Positions 42,207 through 51,415 of a DNA stretch of 64,000 nt are shown piece after piece; the first letter of the stretch is position 1; each line of letters opens with the position of its first letter. The DNA is from Acidobacteriota bacterium (GTDB lineage Bacteria > Acidobacteriota > Thermoanaerobaculia > Multivoradales > Multivoraceae). The stretch is from assembly GCA_028877275.1 (NCBI GenBank), contig JAPPFP010000024.1, forward strand, positions 62,001 to 126,000. Reading direction: 5' to 3'. The notes below the pieces were generated by a model. The model was not told where the DNA came from. It made no database searches and was given only the letters and a program-made list of their open reading frames with translations. Both the position numbers and the translations under genes were made by a program.

Positions 42207-43235
42207 TCAGACGACGATCCGACCCACCCGTTCCACGAACCAGAACGCCGCGATGATCCCGGTCGCGTAGATCGGCGTCCGCAGGACCAGTTCCGGCACG
42301 ACGATGCCGACGCGCTTGACGACGGCCACGCCGGCAAGCACCACGGCGACGACCAGGAGTTGCCCGACTTCGACGCCGACGTTGAACAGGAAGAGCGCCA
42401 TGGCGATCGCGCGCTGCGGCAGGCCGATCTCGGCCAGGGCGCCGGCGAAGCCGAATCCGTGCAGCAGGCCGAAGGCGAAGGCGATGAGCCACGGACTCTT
42501 CGTCGTGATCGGCGATCGCTGGTCCTCGGGTCGCAGCAGCTCCACCGCCAGGAACAGGATGGACAGGGCGATCACCGCCTCGACCGGCGCCGAGGAGAGC
42601 TTGACGACGTCCAGCGACGAGAGCGCGAGCGTGATGCTGTGGGCGAGCGTGAACGAGGTGATGACGCCGACCAGGCGCCAGGGACTGCGGACGTAGAAGA
42701 GCAGGCCGATGACGAACAGGATGTGGTCGAAGCCGAAGACCAGGTGCTCGACGCCGAGCCGGAAGTAGGGCAGGGCGTTGCCGGCCGCCTCCCGATCGAC
42801 GGTGACCGAGGGCGCTTCCGGCCGGAGCAGTTGGGTGAGACTGTCGCCGTTGGTGAAGCTCATCCGCAGCAGAACGTCCGTCAGGGTGCGCTCCAGCCCG
42901 GCGATGCCGAAGGTCTCGCCGTGGAAGATGCGGTCCGGATCGCCATCCGCCGCCTCGCATTCCACGGTCCAGCGTTCGACCAGGGCGCCGGCCAGGTTCT
43001 CCGGCGCCTGCCGGGCGGTTTCGGTGCAGTGTTCCGGCAGCACCGGGTCGAGCAGGAGCAGGAGCGCGCCGCGGCGAGGCTGCTTCCAGACGACCTCGAA
43101 GGTCCCCGGCTCGCCCTCGTTCAGTTCGAGGTAGCCGGGACGGACCTCGTGAGCGCTCGCGGGGACGACCGCTGCGAGCCAGCCAGCGAGGATCGTCGCC
43201 GTTGCCAGGGCAAGCCGGCGGAGTCGGAAGCTCAG
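42207..43235 (-). CDS. HupE/UreJ-family membrane protein
   Basis: 342 residues. A signal peptide ends near VVPASAHEV; an N-terminal soluble domain (about 30-165) is followed by six or seven helices containing GVEHLVFGFDHILFVIGLL, TSFTLAHSITLALS and FGLLHGFGFAGAL, the histidine-rich core of HupE-like proteins linked to nickel or other metal uptake. No ATG, GTG or TTG lies at a suitable place. CTG at 43235 overlaps the upstream TGA (CTGA) and has AGGAG seven bases before it, so I take CTG as start. It is coupled to the PpiC-like gene. Confidence 0.82.
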   Translation of the reverse strand: MSFRLRRLALATATILAGWLAAVVPASAHEVRPGYLELNEGEPGTFEVVWKQPRRGALLLLLDPVLPEHCTETARQAPENLAGALVERWTVECEAADGDPDRIFHGETFGIAGLERTLTDVLLRMSFTNGDSLTQLLRPEAPSVTVDREAAGNALPYFRLGVEHLVFGFDHILFVIGLLFYVRSPWRLVGVITSFTLAHSITLALSSLDVVKLSSAPVEAVIALSILFLAVELLRPEDQRSPITTKSPWLIAFAFGLLHGFGFAGALAEIGLPQRAIAMALFLFNVGVEVGQLLVVAVVLAGVAVVKRVGIVVPELVLRTPIYATGIIAAFWFVERVGRIVV

Positions 43236-44158
43236 GGCTCTTCTCCTGCTGCGCTCGCCTCCGTGCCGCCCTCGAGTTCGGAAACGAAGTCGATCTCCTC
43301 GATCTCGACCCGGTAGCGTTCTCGAAGACGTTCGTGAGCGGCCCGGTTCGCGGCGTCGCGGGCGTCGCGCTGTGCGTCGTCCAGCACCCGCCGGCGCACG
43401 TCCTCGAACACCGCCGGCTGCGCTTCCGTGCGGACGGAGAGCCGGACGAGGTGATAGCCGTAGGCGGACTCGACCGGTCCCGCCCACTCGCCCAGGGGCA
43501 GGCTGCCGAGCGCGTCCACGAAGGCGCCGCCGAACAGTTCGGCCAGGTCCTCGGCGGTCCGTCGCCCGTACTCGCGGCGCAGCATGAAGGGGTCGCCCAG
43601 TCGCCGCCAAAGCGTGTTCTCGGGCGCGGCTTCATTTCCCTCAGCGTGGAGCTGATCGAGGACCTCCGTGGCGGCGCTCATCGCCTCCTCGTCGCTGCCG
43701 CGGCGGTCGGGGCTGACGTAGACGTGGCGGAGTGTGAAGCGACGCGGCTCTCCGTAGCGTTCCGCGTTCTCTTCGAAGTACGCCTCGAGATCGGCGTCCG
43801 ACACGGCGTCCGTGACCACCGTGTCCTCGATCAGGAAGGACATCTTCTGGGCCAGGCGCCGACGGACGATCGTGTCGTCCGCGTCGAGGCCCATGCGCGC
43901 CGCTTCGCGGACCAGGATCTCTTCCCGAATGTGGTCCTCGACCAGCGAGTCGAGTTCGGCCACGGTCGGCAGCCGGCCGATCTGGGCGCTCCAGAGGTCG
44001 GCCAGCCGGATCACCTGGGCGCGGGTCACGACGATGTTCCGGCCTTCGGCATCGAAGACCCCGCCGGCCATGCGGTCGAGAGCGAAGACCCCGACGCCGA
44101 TGACGAGGAAGACGAAGAGGGGATCGCGGAAGAACCTCCGGAGTCTTGAATCGGGCAT
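43232..44158 (-). CDS. Membrane-anchored PpiC-type peptidyl-prolyl isomerase
   Basis: 308 residues from ATG 44158. One N-terminal membrane helix (PLFVFLVIGVGVFALDRM) is followed by a helical SurA-like region (LVEDHIREEILVREAARMGL, RLAQKMSFLIED) and a parvulin domain with FTLRHVYVS, GDPFMLRREYG and LGEWAGPVESAYGYHLVRL. It probably folds or holds exported proteins; the neighbouring HupE-like membrane protein, read directly after it with overlapping codons, is the obvious client or partner. Confidence 0.85.
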   Translation of the reverse strand: MPDSRLRRFFRDPLFVFLVIGVGVFALDRMAGGVFDAEGRNIVVTRAQVIRLADLWSAQIGRLPTVAELDSLVEDHIREEILVREAARMGLDADDTIVRRRLAQKMSFLIEDTVVTDAVSDADLEAYFEENAERYGEPRRFTLRHVYVSPDRRGSDEEAMSAATEVLDQLHAEGNEAAPENTLWRRLGDPFMLRREYGRRTAEDLAELFGGAFVDALGSLPLGEWAGPVESAYGYHLVRLSVRTEAQPAVFEDVRRRVLDDAQRDARDAANRAAHERLRERYRVEIEEIDFVSELEGGTEASAAGEEP

Positions 44159-44219
44159 GGCGGGGAATACTACGCTCTCGGAGCTGACGGGCATGGAGCC
44201 CGAGAAGAGGAGTAGCGCG

Positions 44220-45275
44220 ATGACGAAGCGGAAGAAGGCCTTGACTGTCGACTGTCGGTGCGCCGGCCCTCTGGCCGGCTGCCTTCTCCTCGCCTCAATG
44301 GCGCCCGCCCTCGCCCAACCAGACTCCGCCACCACCGCCGAGCCGCAGAAGATCCTCTTCGACTGCGACATCGGCTCGGACATCGACGACGCCTACGCCC
44401 TGGCTTTCCTCCTCGCGAGCCCGGAGATCGAACTCGTCGGCATCACCGTCGGCCACGCGCGCACGGCGGACCGGGCGCCGCTCGCGCTGCGCATGCTCTG
44501 GGAAACGGGGCTCGACCACATCCCGGTGTACGTCGGCCGGGAGACGCCGCTGGTCACCTTGCGCGACGGGAAACCGCACGAGCAGTTCGCCGACGCGCCG
44601 TACCAGCGGCAGTTCCACTGGGCGCGCGGCTTCGACGAACTGAAGCCCCAGGCACAGCCGGCGGCCGAGTACATCGTGGAGGCGTTGAACTCCGCGCCGG
44701 GCGAGATCACGCTGCTCACGGTCGGCCCGGTGACGAACGTCGGCGACGCGCTGGAGATCGACCCCGACGTTCTCAAGAAGGCGAAGCGGGTCGTCTCGAT
44801 GTACGGCTCGATCCGCTCCGGCTACGACGGCGGCGACGCGCAGCGGGAGTGGAACGTGCTCGCCGACGCCGCTTCGTCGCGCATCTTCGACGCGGGTGTG
44901 CAGGGCGGCGGCACGGACGTCGTCTACATTCCCCTCGACGTGACGGATCACGTGCGCCTGAACGCCGACCGGCGTCTCCACCTGCACATGCGCGACACGC
45001 CGCTCACCGACGCGGTGACCGCGCTCTACTCCCTGTGGCGAAACGAGGAAAGAAACCAGACCACGCCGCGCCTGTTCGATGCGGTCGCCGTCGGCTACCT
45101 CCTCTGGCCCGACCTGTTCGGCGTCGAACACGGCCTCGTCACGGTCGACGAACGGAGCATGACCCTGTTCGAACCGGGCGCCGAGCCGACCTCGACCGTC
45201 GCGCTGGAGATCGACGACGCGGAGTTCATCCAGCGGATGGTCGACCGCTTCCTGGAGCAGAACCTCCACCGCTAA
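44220..45275 (+). CDS. Exported nucleoside hydrolase (IUNH family)
   Basis: 351 residues from ATG 44220, with GAGGAG upstream. A signal peptide ends near APALAQP. The calcium-binding motif is FDCDIGSDIDDAYALAF, a variant of the usual DTDPGIDDA, followed by LLTVGPVTNVGDAL and, near the end, LFDAVAVGYLL with another calcium ligand. Family members split N-glycosidic bonds of nucleosides. An exported location suggests nucleoside or related glycoside salvage outside the cytoplasm. The last 50 bases overlap the converging CoxE-like gene. Confidence 0.87.
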   Translation: MTKRKKALTVDCRCAGPLAGCLLLASMAPALAQPDSATTAEPQKILFDCDIGSDIDDAYALAFLLASPEIELVGITVGHARTADRAPLALRMLWETGLDHIPVYVGRETPLVTLRDGKPHEQFADAPYQRQFHWARGFDELKPQAQPAAEYIVEALNSAPGEITLLTVGPVTNVGDALEIDPDVLKKAKRVVSMYGSIRSGYDGGDAQREWNVLADAASSRIFDAGVQGGGTDVVYIPLDVTDHVRLNADRRLHLHMRDTPLTDAVTALYSLWRNEERNQTTPRLFDAVAVGYLLWPDLFGVEHGLVTVDERSMTLFEPGAEPTSTVALEIDDAEFIQRMVDRFLEQNLHR

Positions 45276-46455
45276 AGAGCAGATCCCCCAACTGCTCCAG
45301 GCTTGCGAGGTTGTGGACCGGCAGGAAGTCGTCGACGTGCGGGAGCGCGGCCACGATGCCGCGGGTCAGCGGCTGGTAGTCGGCCGAGCCGAGCAGCGGA
45401 TTGAGCCAGATCAGTCGATGGCAGCTTCGGTGCAGGCGTTCCATCTCGTGGCCGAGGAGGTCGATGTCGCCGCGGTCCCAGCCGTCGCTGATGATCAGCA
45501 CGGCGGCGCCCTGGCCGAGCAGGCGCCGGCTCCAGGTGAAGTTGAACTCCCGCAGGGCGTCGCCGGTGCGGGTGCCGCCGCCCCAGTCCTCTATGCGGTG
45601 GGCCGCGGCCTGTAGCGCGCGGTCGACATCGCGTTCGGCCAGTTCCCGTGTCAGGCGAGTCAACCGGGTGCCGAAGGCGAACGCCTCGACTCGGGAGATG
45701 CCCGGGTCGACCGAGCGCGGATGGGAGACCGCATAGATGAAGTGGAGCAGCAGGCGCGAGTAGGGCTCCATCGAGCCGGAGATGTCGCAGAGCAGGACCA
45801 GCGGACGGCGCCGGTGCTTGCGGCCGCGCCGCACCAGGTCCACCATCTCGCCTCCCTGGGTCAGGCTGCGCCGCAGCGTCCGGCGCAGGTCGAGCCGGTG
45901 CCCGTGGCGGTCCGGCCGGAGCCGCCGCGTGCGGCGCGTCTCGAGCTGCCAGCGCATTGTCGCCATCAACCGCTTGATCTCGTCCAGCTCCTCCCCCTCG
46001 AGCTGGGCGAAGTCCTTCTGCCGCAGCGCCTCCCGGGCGCTGTAGAGCTGGGCGCGGGCGGTGCGCTCCCGGTCGTCATCCGGACGGTCGTTGCCGGCGT
46101 CGCTGTCGTTGAGGGCCAGTTTCTGGATCGCGGCCCGCTTCGTCCGCTCGGTCCGGCGCTGGATCATCAGCCCCAGCTCGAGTTGCTCGAGTTCCCGCGG
46201 GTCGCGGGCCTGCCAGAAGAGTTCGAAGGCCTTGTCGAACCAGGGTTGGTCGCGGCGGCGGCTGACCAGGACCGCCCGGGCAGCCGCTTTCACGTCGCCC
46301 TTGCGGGCGAGGTCGACGAGCTCGAGGGCGGCGACCCAGTCGCGGAGCTGGGTCGGCGTGACGTCCAGGCTGCCGACCCTCAGGAGGCGACCGAAGAGGA
46401 CGATGTTGCGGAGCAGGTGGCCGCGGGCGGCGGCAGCCGCCGCGCCTTCAGTCAC
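45226..46455 (-). CDS. CoxE-like VWA-domain protein
   Basis: 409 residues. The C-terminal half is a von Willebrand A domain with the metal site motif CDISGSM, TRTGDAL and IISDGWDRGD, typical of CoxE. The N-terminal half is helical and highly charged. CoxE works with the MoxR-type ATPase CoxD in maturing the active site of aerobic CO dehydrogenase and related enzymes. It overlaps the MoxR gene upstream by eight bases. No CO dehydrogenase subunits are seen here, so the client enzyme is elsewhere or different. Confidence 0.88.
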   Translation of the reverse strand: MTEGAAAAAARGHLLRNIVLFGRLLRVGSLDVTPTQLRDWVAALELVDLARKGDVKAAARAVLVSRRRDQPWFDKAFELFWQARDPRELEQLELGLMIQRRTERTKRAAIQKLALNDSDAGNDRPDDDRERTARAQLYSAREALRQKDFAQLEGEELDEIKRLMATMRWQLETRRTRRLRPDRHGHRLDLRRTLRRSLTQGGEMVDLVRRGRKHRRRPLVLLCDISGSMEPYSRLLLHFIYAVSHPRSVDPGISRVEAFAFGTRLTRLTRELAERDVDRALQAAAHRIEDWGGGTRTGDALREFNFTWSRRLLGQGAAVLIISDGWDRGDIDLLGHEMERLHRSCHRLIWLNPLLGSADYQPLTRGIVAALPHVDDFLPVHNLASLEQLGDLLFSGGGSAPGSGRPSAG

Positions 46456-47398
46456 CTGGGGACTGGCTCTTCCGGAGCAGCCGGCGCACCGCCTCGTCGT
46501 CGATCTTGTCGAGGTCGTCCTGGTACTTGAGCAGCACGCCCAGGGTGTCGCGCAGGATGTCGTCGGAGAGCGTTTCCTGGTCGAGGGCGATCAGGGCGTT
46601 CGTCCAGTCCAGGGTCTCGGCGACACCGGGCTGCTTGAACAGGTCTTCCTCGCGCAGCGCCTGGACCAGACGGACGATCTCGGCGGCGAAGTGCTCGGGC
46701 GCCTCGGGAACGCGGCGGAGCACGATCTGGACTTCCTTCTCGTAGTCCGGGAAGTCGATCCAGTGGTAGAGGCAGCGCCGCTTCAGCGCGTCGTGGACCT
46801 CGCGGGTGCGGTTCGAGGTAACGACCGCGACCGGCGGCGTCTCGGCGGCGACGGTGCCGATCTCCGGGATCGTGATCTGGAAGTCGGCCAGGATCTCGAG
46901 CAGGTAGGCCTCGAACTCCTCGTCGGCGCGGTCCAGCTCGTCGATCAGGAGCACCGGCGGGGCCTCGCCCCTGCGGCTCTGCCGGACCGCCCGCAGGAGG
47001 GGCCGTTCGAGCAGGAAGTCGGAGGAGAAGACGTCGTCGACCGCGGCGCGGGCGTCACCGCCGCCTGCCGCCTCCAGACCGCGGAGGTGGAGCAACTGCC
47101 GGCGGTAGTTCCACTCGTAGACGGCGGTCGAGACGTCGAGGCCCTCGTAGCACTGGAGCCGGATCAGCTCCGAGCCGAGGCAGCGCGAGAGCGCCTTGGC
47201 GACCTCCGTCTTGCCGACGCCGGGCTCGCCCTCCAGGAAGATCGGCTTGCCCATGCTGAGCGACAGGTAGATCGCCGTGGCCAGGTCGCGTTCGGCGATG
47301 TAGTCCTCGGCGCGGAGCGCGGCGACGACGGCGTCGACGTCGGGGAATCCCCGCTCGGCGCCTGCGTTCGAGCGCTGGAAACTGGGCGAAACGGTCAT
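46448..47398 (-). CDS. MoxR-family AAA ATPase (CoxD-like)
   Basis: 316 residues. Walker A FLEGEPGVGKTEVAKAL, Walker B VLLIDELDRADEEFEAYLLE, sensor AVVTSNRTREVHDALKRRCLYHWIDFPDYE with the arginine finger region. This arrangement matches MoxR ATPases of the CoxD type, which act as chaperones together with the VWA partner downstream. It starts 12 bases after the symporter stop, so all four genes from 49476 to 45226 likely form one operon. Confidence 0.92.
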   Translation of the reverse strand: MTVSPSFQRSNAGAERGFPDVDAVVAALRAEDYIAERDLATAIYLSLSMGKPIFLEGEPGVGKTEVAKALSRCLGSELIRLQCYEGLDVSTAVYEWNYRRQLLHLRGLEAAGGGDARAAVDDVFSSDFLLERPLLRAVRQSRRGEAPPVLLIDELDRADEEFEAYLLEILADFQITIPEIGTVAAETPPVAVVTSNRTREVHDALKRRCLYHWIDFPDYEKEVQIVLRRVPEAPEHFAAEIVRLVQALREEDLFKQPGVAETLDWTNALIALDQETLSDDILRDTLGVLLKYQDDLDKIDDEAVRRLLRKSQSPGD

Positions 47399-47410
47399 GG
47401 GCGGTTTCGG

Positions 47411-48898
47411 CTACAGGTCGATGATCGCGTCGATCTCGTCCGGCAGCGGCTTGGGTTTCGACAGCAGGGAGATGCCGAAGAACAGGGTCAGCGAGACCAG
47501 AAGCGAGATGGCGCCGCCGTGGATGCCGTGGGGCACGGCGATGTCCCTCAGCTCGATGATGAAGTTGACCAGCAGGCCCGAGACGATCGCCACGTTCGCC
47601 GCCAGCGGCGTCGCCCGTTTCCAATTGAAGCCGATCGCAACCGTCGGTACGAGCGCCGCCGCGAAGGTGCCCCAGCCGAAGGCGCCGAGCAGGGCGACGA
47701 GGTCCGAGCTCGAGAGGCTGACGAACAGCGCCGCGAAGACGGCCAGGACGAGGGTCGCCACGCGCGCCCAGAACAGCTCCTTCTTCAGCGGCTTGCCGGT
47801 GAGCGCCTTCGGAATGTCGTGGATGATCGCCGCGGCGCCGATGTTCAGGAACCCGTCGGCCGTCGACATGATCGCCGCGAAGAGCGCGGCGAAGACGATG
47901 CCGGCCAGGATCGGGTGTGCGTACGCCTGCAGGAACGCGTAGGCCGCGTCGTCGGGCTGGCCGAGTTCGGCGTGGTCGCCGGCCACGACCAGCGCGCGCA
48001 TCGCGAACCCGATCGCGATCCACAGCAGCGCGGCCAGGGCCCCGGCGATCGCGCTCACCAGGAAGATCTGCTTGAACTGGCGTATCCGCTTGTTCATCAT
48101 CAGCTTGGTGACGATGTGAGGTTGCCCGCACGCGCCGACGACGAACAGGAAGTAGTAGGAGAGCGCCCCCATGATGCCGAGGGTGCCCCACGGTCCGATC
48201 GCCTCCGGGTCGTCGTTCACCAGCGTCGTCGCGCCGCCGGCGAGGCCGCCATCGACCGCGTTGACAGCCGCGATGACCACCAGCACGCCGGCGATCGCCA
48301 TCACTGCGCCCTGGACGACGTCGGTGTAGACGCCGGCGATGATGCCGCCGGTCACGCAGTAGAAGACGAGGACGGCGACGGAGATCGCCATCGAGGCGCC
48401 GAGGCTGACGTGCGGCATGCCGTCGACGTTGTTCAGGATCTCCTGCAGCACGACCGCCATCGCCATGACCTGCGCGGCCAGATAGCCGACGACGCCCAGG
48501 ATGATCGCCACGGCGGTCAGGAACCGGCTCGTCTCGCTCTGGTAGCGGAGCGCCACCGTGTCCGGGAGCGACACCGTCTGGTAGACCTCGGAGAAGATGC
48601 GCAGCCGCTTCGCCACCAGGAAGAAGGTGAAGCAGCTCGCGACCGTGCCGCAGACGATCATCCAGACGGACGTCATGCCCTGGCTGTAGACCAGACCCGG
48701 GCCGCCGACGAAGCCAAAGCCGGAGAGCGTGCTGGAGAACAGCGCGAACGCGGTGACGATGATGCCCAGTTCGCGCCCGGCCATGAAGAAATCGTGGGTC
48801 GACTTCGTGCGCCTGAGCGCCCAGACGCCGACGCCGATGCACAGCGCGAAGTAGATGAGCAGGCAGGTCAGGACGACCGCGTTGCGACTCTCTTCCAC
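47411..48898 (-). CDS. Sodium:solute symporter family transporter
   Basis: 495 residues with about thirteen hydrophobic helices. Start GTG at 48898 shares one base with the stop of the upstream membrane protein gene (TAGTG). Family stretches: STHDFFMAGRELG, SSTLSGFGFVGGPGLVY, VSLPDTVALRYQS, GGIIAGVYTDVVQGAVM and the GAFGWGTFAAAL helix. Such carriers import acids, sugars or amino acids with sodium. The gene before it encodes a four-helix protein that may be an accessory subunit. Confidence 0.9.
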   Translation of the reverse strand: MEESRNAVVLTCLLIYFALCIGVGVWALRRTKSTHDFFMAGRELGIIVTAFALFSSTLSGFGFVGGPGLVYSQGMTSVWMIVCGTVASCFTFFLVAKRLRIFSEVYQTVSLPDTVALRYQSETSRFLTAVAIILGVVGYLAAQVMAMAVVLQEILNNVDGMPHVSLGASMAISVAVLVFYCVTGGIIAGVYTDVVQGAVMAIAGVLVVIAAVNAVDGGLAGGATTLVNDDPEAIGPWGTLGIMGALSYYFLFVVGACGQPHIVTKLMMNKRIRQFKQIFLVSAIAGALAALLWIAIGFAMRALVVAGDHAELGQPDDAAYAFLQAYAHPILAGIVFAALFAAIMSTADGFLNIGAAAIIHDIPKALTGKPLKKELFWARVATLVLAVFAALFVSLSSSDLVALLGAFGWGTFAAALVPTVAIGFNWKRATPLAANVAIVSGLLVNFIIELRDIAVPHGIHGGAISLLVSLTLFFGISLLSKPKPLPDEIDAIIDL

Positions 48899-49476
48899 TA
48901 GCCGCCCTCCGCTTCCTTCCGGCGCTGCGCCGCGGCGAGTTCCGCCACCTTCCGTTCGTCCTCCTCGGTGAAGAACCAGCGGTCGAAGATCCGCATGTAG
49001 ACGAACATGAGGTACACCGGGAACGGCCACACCGCGTAGAACACCCAGGCCGTGGGTCTGGGGAAGCCCAGGAACAGTGTGTGGGTTTCCTCTGTGGCGT
49101 AGCGCTGGTACGAGAAGACGAGCGCCGTGAAGATGGCCGCCAGGACCAGGGTGCCGAACAGGAGGGGCTGCTTCGCCGGCCCCAGGGAGGCGCCGCCGTC
49201 CCGGCGCCGCTCCATCCCCATCGCCAGGCAGCCGCCGAAGAAGAGCACCTGGAAGAGGACGAAAGCCCAGCCGATCCAGAGGGTCGTGGCGTGACGCTCG
49301 GCGCCCGGGCCGCCCTGGCGCATCGTGGAAAAACGGTCGTGTTCGAAGCCGCTGCTGCTCACGACCTGCTCGGTCGCCCCGTCCTGCAGGACGACTTCCG
49401 TCGGCGCAACGAACGCCGCGCCGACGGCGAGGCACATGCCGATCAGCGTGAGGAAGACGAACCAGTGGAGCTTCAT
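48898..49476 (-). CDS. Four-helix membrane protein upstream of the symporter
   Basis: 192 residues. Helices at about 1-25, 65-89, 102-125 and 138-162, then a charged cytoplasmic tail (FTEEDERKVAELAAAQRRKEAEGG). No recognised domain. It overlaps the symporter start by one base, which suggests joint synthesis. Small helper membrane proteins are known for several sodium symporters, so an accessory role is plausible but unproved. Confidence 0.7.
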   Translation of the reverse strand: MKLHWFVFLTLIGMCLAVGAAFVAPTEVVLQDGATEQVVSSSGFEHDRFSTMRQGGPGAERHATTLWIGWAFVLFQVLFFGGCLAMGMERRRDGGASLGPAKQPLLFGTLVLAAIFTALVFSYQRYATEETHTLFLGFPRPTAWVFYAVWPFPVYLMFVYMRIFDRWFFTEEDERKVAELAAAQRRKEAEGG

Positions 49477-49537
49477 GAGTTGCGTGCCTGGAGCGGACGA
49501 AGCCGCGGCAGCCTACCGCAAGGGACGGGAAACCGGC

Positions 49538-51415
49538 ATGACCGCGTTGCTATGGTCCGGCTCCATGGAGGGTGCTTCGGCACTGGCAGACAAGCCGCTC
49601 CGGCGGCTGCTGGACTACATGCGCCTGGCCCCCGGCGCCTACGTCCTGGGCGGTGTTCTCACCCTTCTCTACGCGGTCTTCTTTCAGCTCATCCCGCTGT
49701 CCATCCGGGACATCGTCGCCGCCTTCGAGAACGCCCCGGACGAGGTCGGGCGCAAGATCCTCTGGCTGGTCGCCGCCTCTCTCTGTCTGGCTCTGGCGCG
49801 GCTGTTCTCGCGCGTCGTCATGTTCAACATTGGGCGGCAGATCGAGTTCCGCATCCGCAACGACTACTTCGCCCATCTCCAGAGCCTGCCGCAGTCCTTC
49901 TACCTCGCTCACCGCACCGGCGATCTCATGTCGCGGGCCGTGAACGACATCAACAGCATCCGGATGTTCCTGGGGATGGGTCTGCTGAACCTGCTGCAGA
50001 CGCCGGTGCTGTTCGCTGGCGCCCTGATCGTGCTGCTGCCGGTGGACGCCATGCTGACTCTCTGGGCGCTGGCGCCCTTCCCGCTCTTCGTCCTGATCAC
50101 GCGCCGCTACAGCCGCTACATGTTCCAGGCCAACCTCGCTGGCCAGGAGCAGCTCGGCAAGGTCTCGACGGTCGTGCAGGAGAACGCGTCGGGCGCGCTG
50201 GTGGTCAAGGCCTACGACCTCTCCAACCTGGAGCGCGACCGCTTCGAGGACCAGAACCAGGAACTCTTCCGGCGGATGATGAAGGTCGGGGTCATGCAGA
50301 CGACGATGTTCGCCAGCGTCGGCCTGGTGCCGTCCCTCTCGGCCGCCGTGGTCCTGTGGCTGGGCGGCCAGCGGGTGCAGACAGGCCAACTCGGCGCCGA
50401 GGACCTGTGGCTGTTCTGGGGCCTCATCGCCATGCTCACGTTCCCGACGATGATGTTGGGCTTCGTTGTGTCGATCACCCAGCGCGGCCTCGCGGCGCTG
50501 GAGCGTCTCGGCTCCGTGCTGGACATCGTGCCGTCGATCCGTGATCGCGAGGATGTCGCGGAGGTTTCGGAGATCAAGGGGCGCGTCGAGTTCCGCGACC
50601 TGACGTTCACCTATCCGGGCAGCTACGTGCCTGCGCTCCAGGGCGTCGACCTGACCGTTGAGGCCGGCAGCACGATCGGCATCGTAGGTCCCGTCGGCTC
50701 TGGCAAGACGACGCTGGTCAGCCTCGTGCCGAGGCTGCTCGAGGTCGACGACGGTTCGATCCTGATCGACGGCGTGGATCTGAACCGGATGCCGGTCCAC
50801 CTCTTGCGTTCGAGCATCGCCATGGTGCCGCAGGACAGCTTCCTGTTCTCCATCTCCGTGGCCGAGAACATCCGCTACGGCGTACCCGACGCCCACCTCG
50901 CGGAGGTGAGGCAGGCGGCCGCCCGGGCCCAGGTCGAACGGGAGATCGAGGAGTTCGAGGACGGCTTCGAGACGATCGTCGGAGAACGCGGCGTCACCCT
51001 GTCGGGCGGCCAGCGCCAGCGCGTCGCCCTGGCGCGGGCGATGATCCTGCGTCCGTCGATCCTCATCCTGGACGACTCCCTCTCGAGCGTCGACCACGGC
51101 ACCGAGGAGGCGATTCTGGGCGACCTCGAGGGACGGCGGCGCGGCCGCACCTGCTTCATCGTCGCGCACCGGATCTCGGCCGTGCGGCACGCGGACCAGA
51201 TCATCGTGCTCGAGAACGGCCGGATCACCGAGCGCGGGACCCACCGCGAGCTCGTCGAGCTGGGTGGCTTCTATGCTCGCCTTCACCATCGCCAGCAGTT
51301 GCTGTCAGAGCTCCAGCTTGGCGATGGCGGAACGGCGGTGCCGGAGCCGGCCGCTCGCGTCCGGGCCGCGGACGCTTCGGGGCAGCAGCGGTTGCCCCTG
51401 GGGGAGCCGTCGTGA
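49538..51415 (+). CDS. ABC exporter half-transporter A (degenerate Walker B)
   Basis: 625 residues, six-helix ABC exporter transmembrane domain (about 25-330) plus nucleotide-binding domain. Walker A GPVGSGKTT (Lys390), signature LSGGQRQRVALARAM, Walker B ILILDDSLSSVD. The catalytic Glu after Walker B is replaced by Asp (residue 513). The signature is canonical. This combination is what one half of a heterodimeric exporter has. Its partner follows with a GTGA overlap. I take ATG 49538 as start; ATG 49565 is possible. Confidence 0.93.
   Translation: MTALLWSGSMEGASALADKPLRRLLDYMRLAPGAYVLGGVLTLLYAVFFQLIPLSIRDIVAAFENAPDEVGRKILWLVAASLCLALARLFSRVVMFNIGRQIEFRIRNDYFAHLQSLPQSFYLAHRTGDLMSRAVNDINSIRMFLGMGLLNLLQTPVLFAGALIVLLPVDAMLTLWALAPFPLFVLITRRYSRYMFQANLAGQEQLGKVSTVVQENASGALVVKAYDLSNLERDRFEDQNQELFRRMMKVGVMQTTMFASVGLVPSLSAAVVLWLGGQRVQTGQLGAEDLWLFWGLIAMLTFPTMMLGFVVSITQRGLAALERLGSVLDIVPSIRDREDVAEVSEIKGRVEFRDLTFTYPGSYVPALQGVDLTVEAGSTIGIVGPVGSGKTTLVSLVPRLLEVDDGSILIDGVDLNRMPVHLLRSSIAMVPQDSFLFSISVAENIRYGVPDAHLAEVRQAAARAQVEREIEEFEDGFETIVGERGVTLSGGQRQRVALARAMILRPSILILDDSLSSVDHGTEEAILGDLEGRRRGRTCFIVAHRISAVRHADQIIVLENGRITERGTHRELVELGGFYARLHHRQQLLSELQLGDGGTAVPEPAARVRAADASGQQRLPLGEPS

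Noticed and set aside
34279..47398. A complete CO dehydrogenase (cox) locus
   Set aside because: XdhC, MobA-like, CoxD and CoxE helpers are present but in two separate operons, and none of the catalytic subunits is in the window.
46061..48901. 946-residue plus-strand frame across the MoxR and symporter genes
   Set aside because: Antisense shadow of genes with clear motifs; composition is low-complexity and no family is recognisable.
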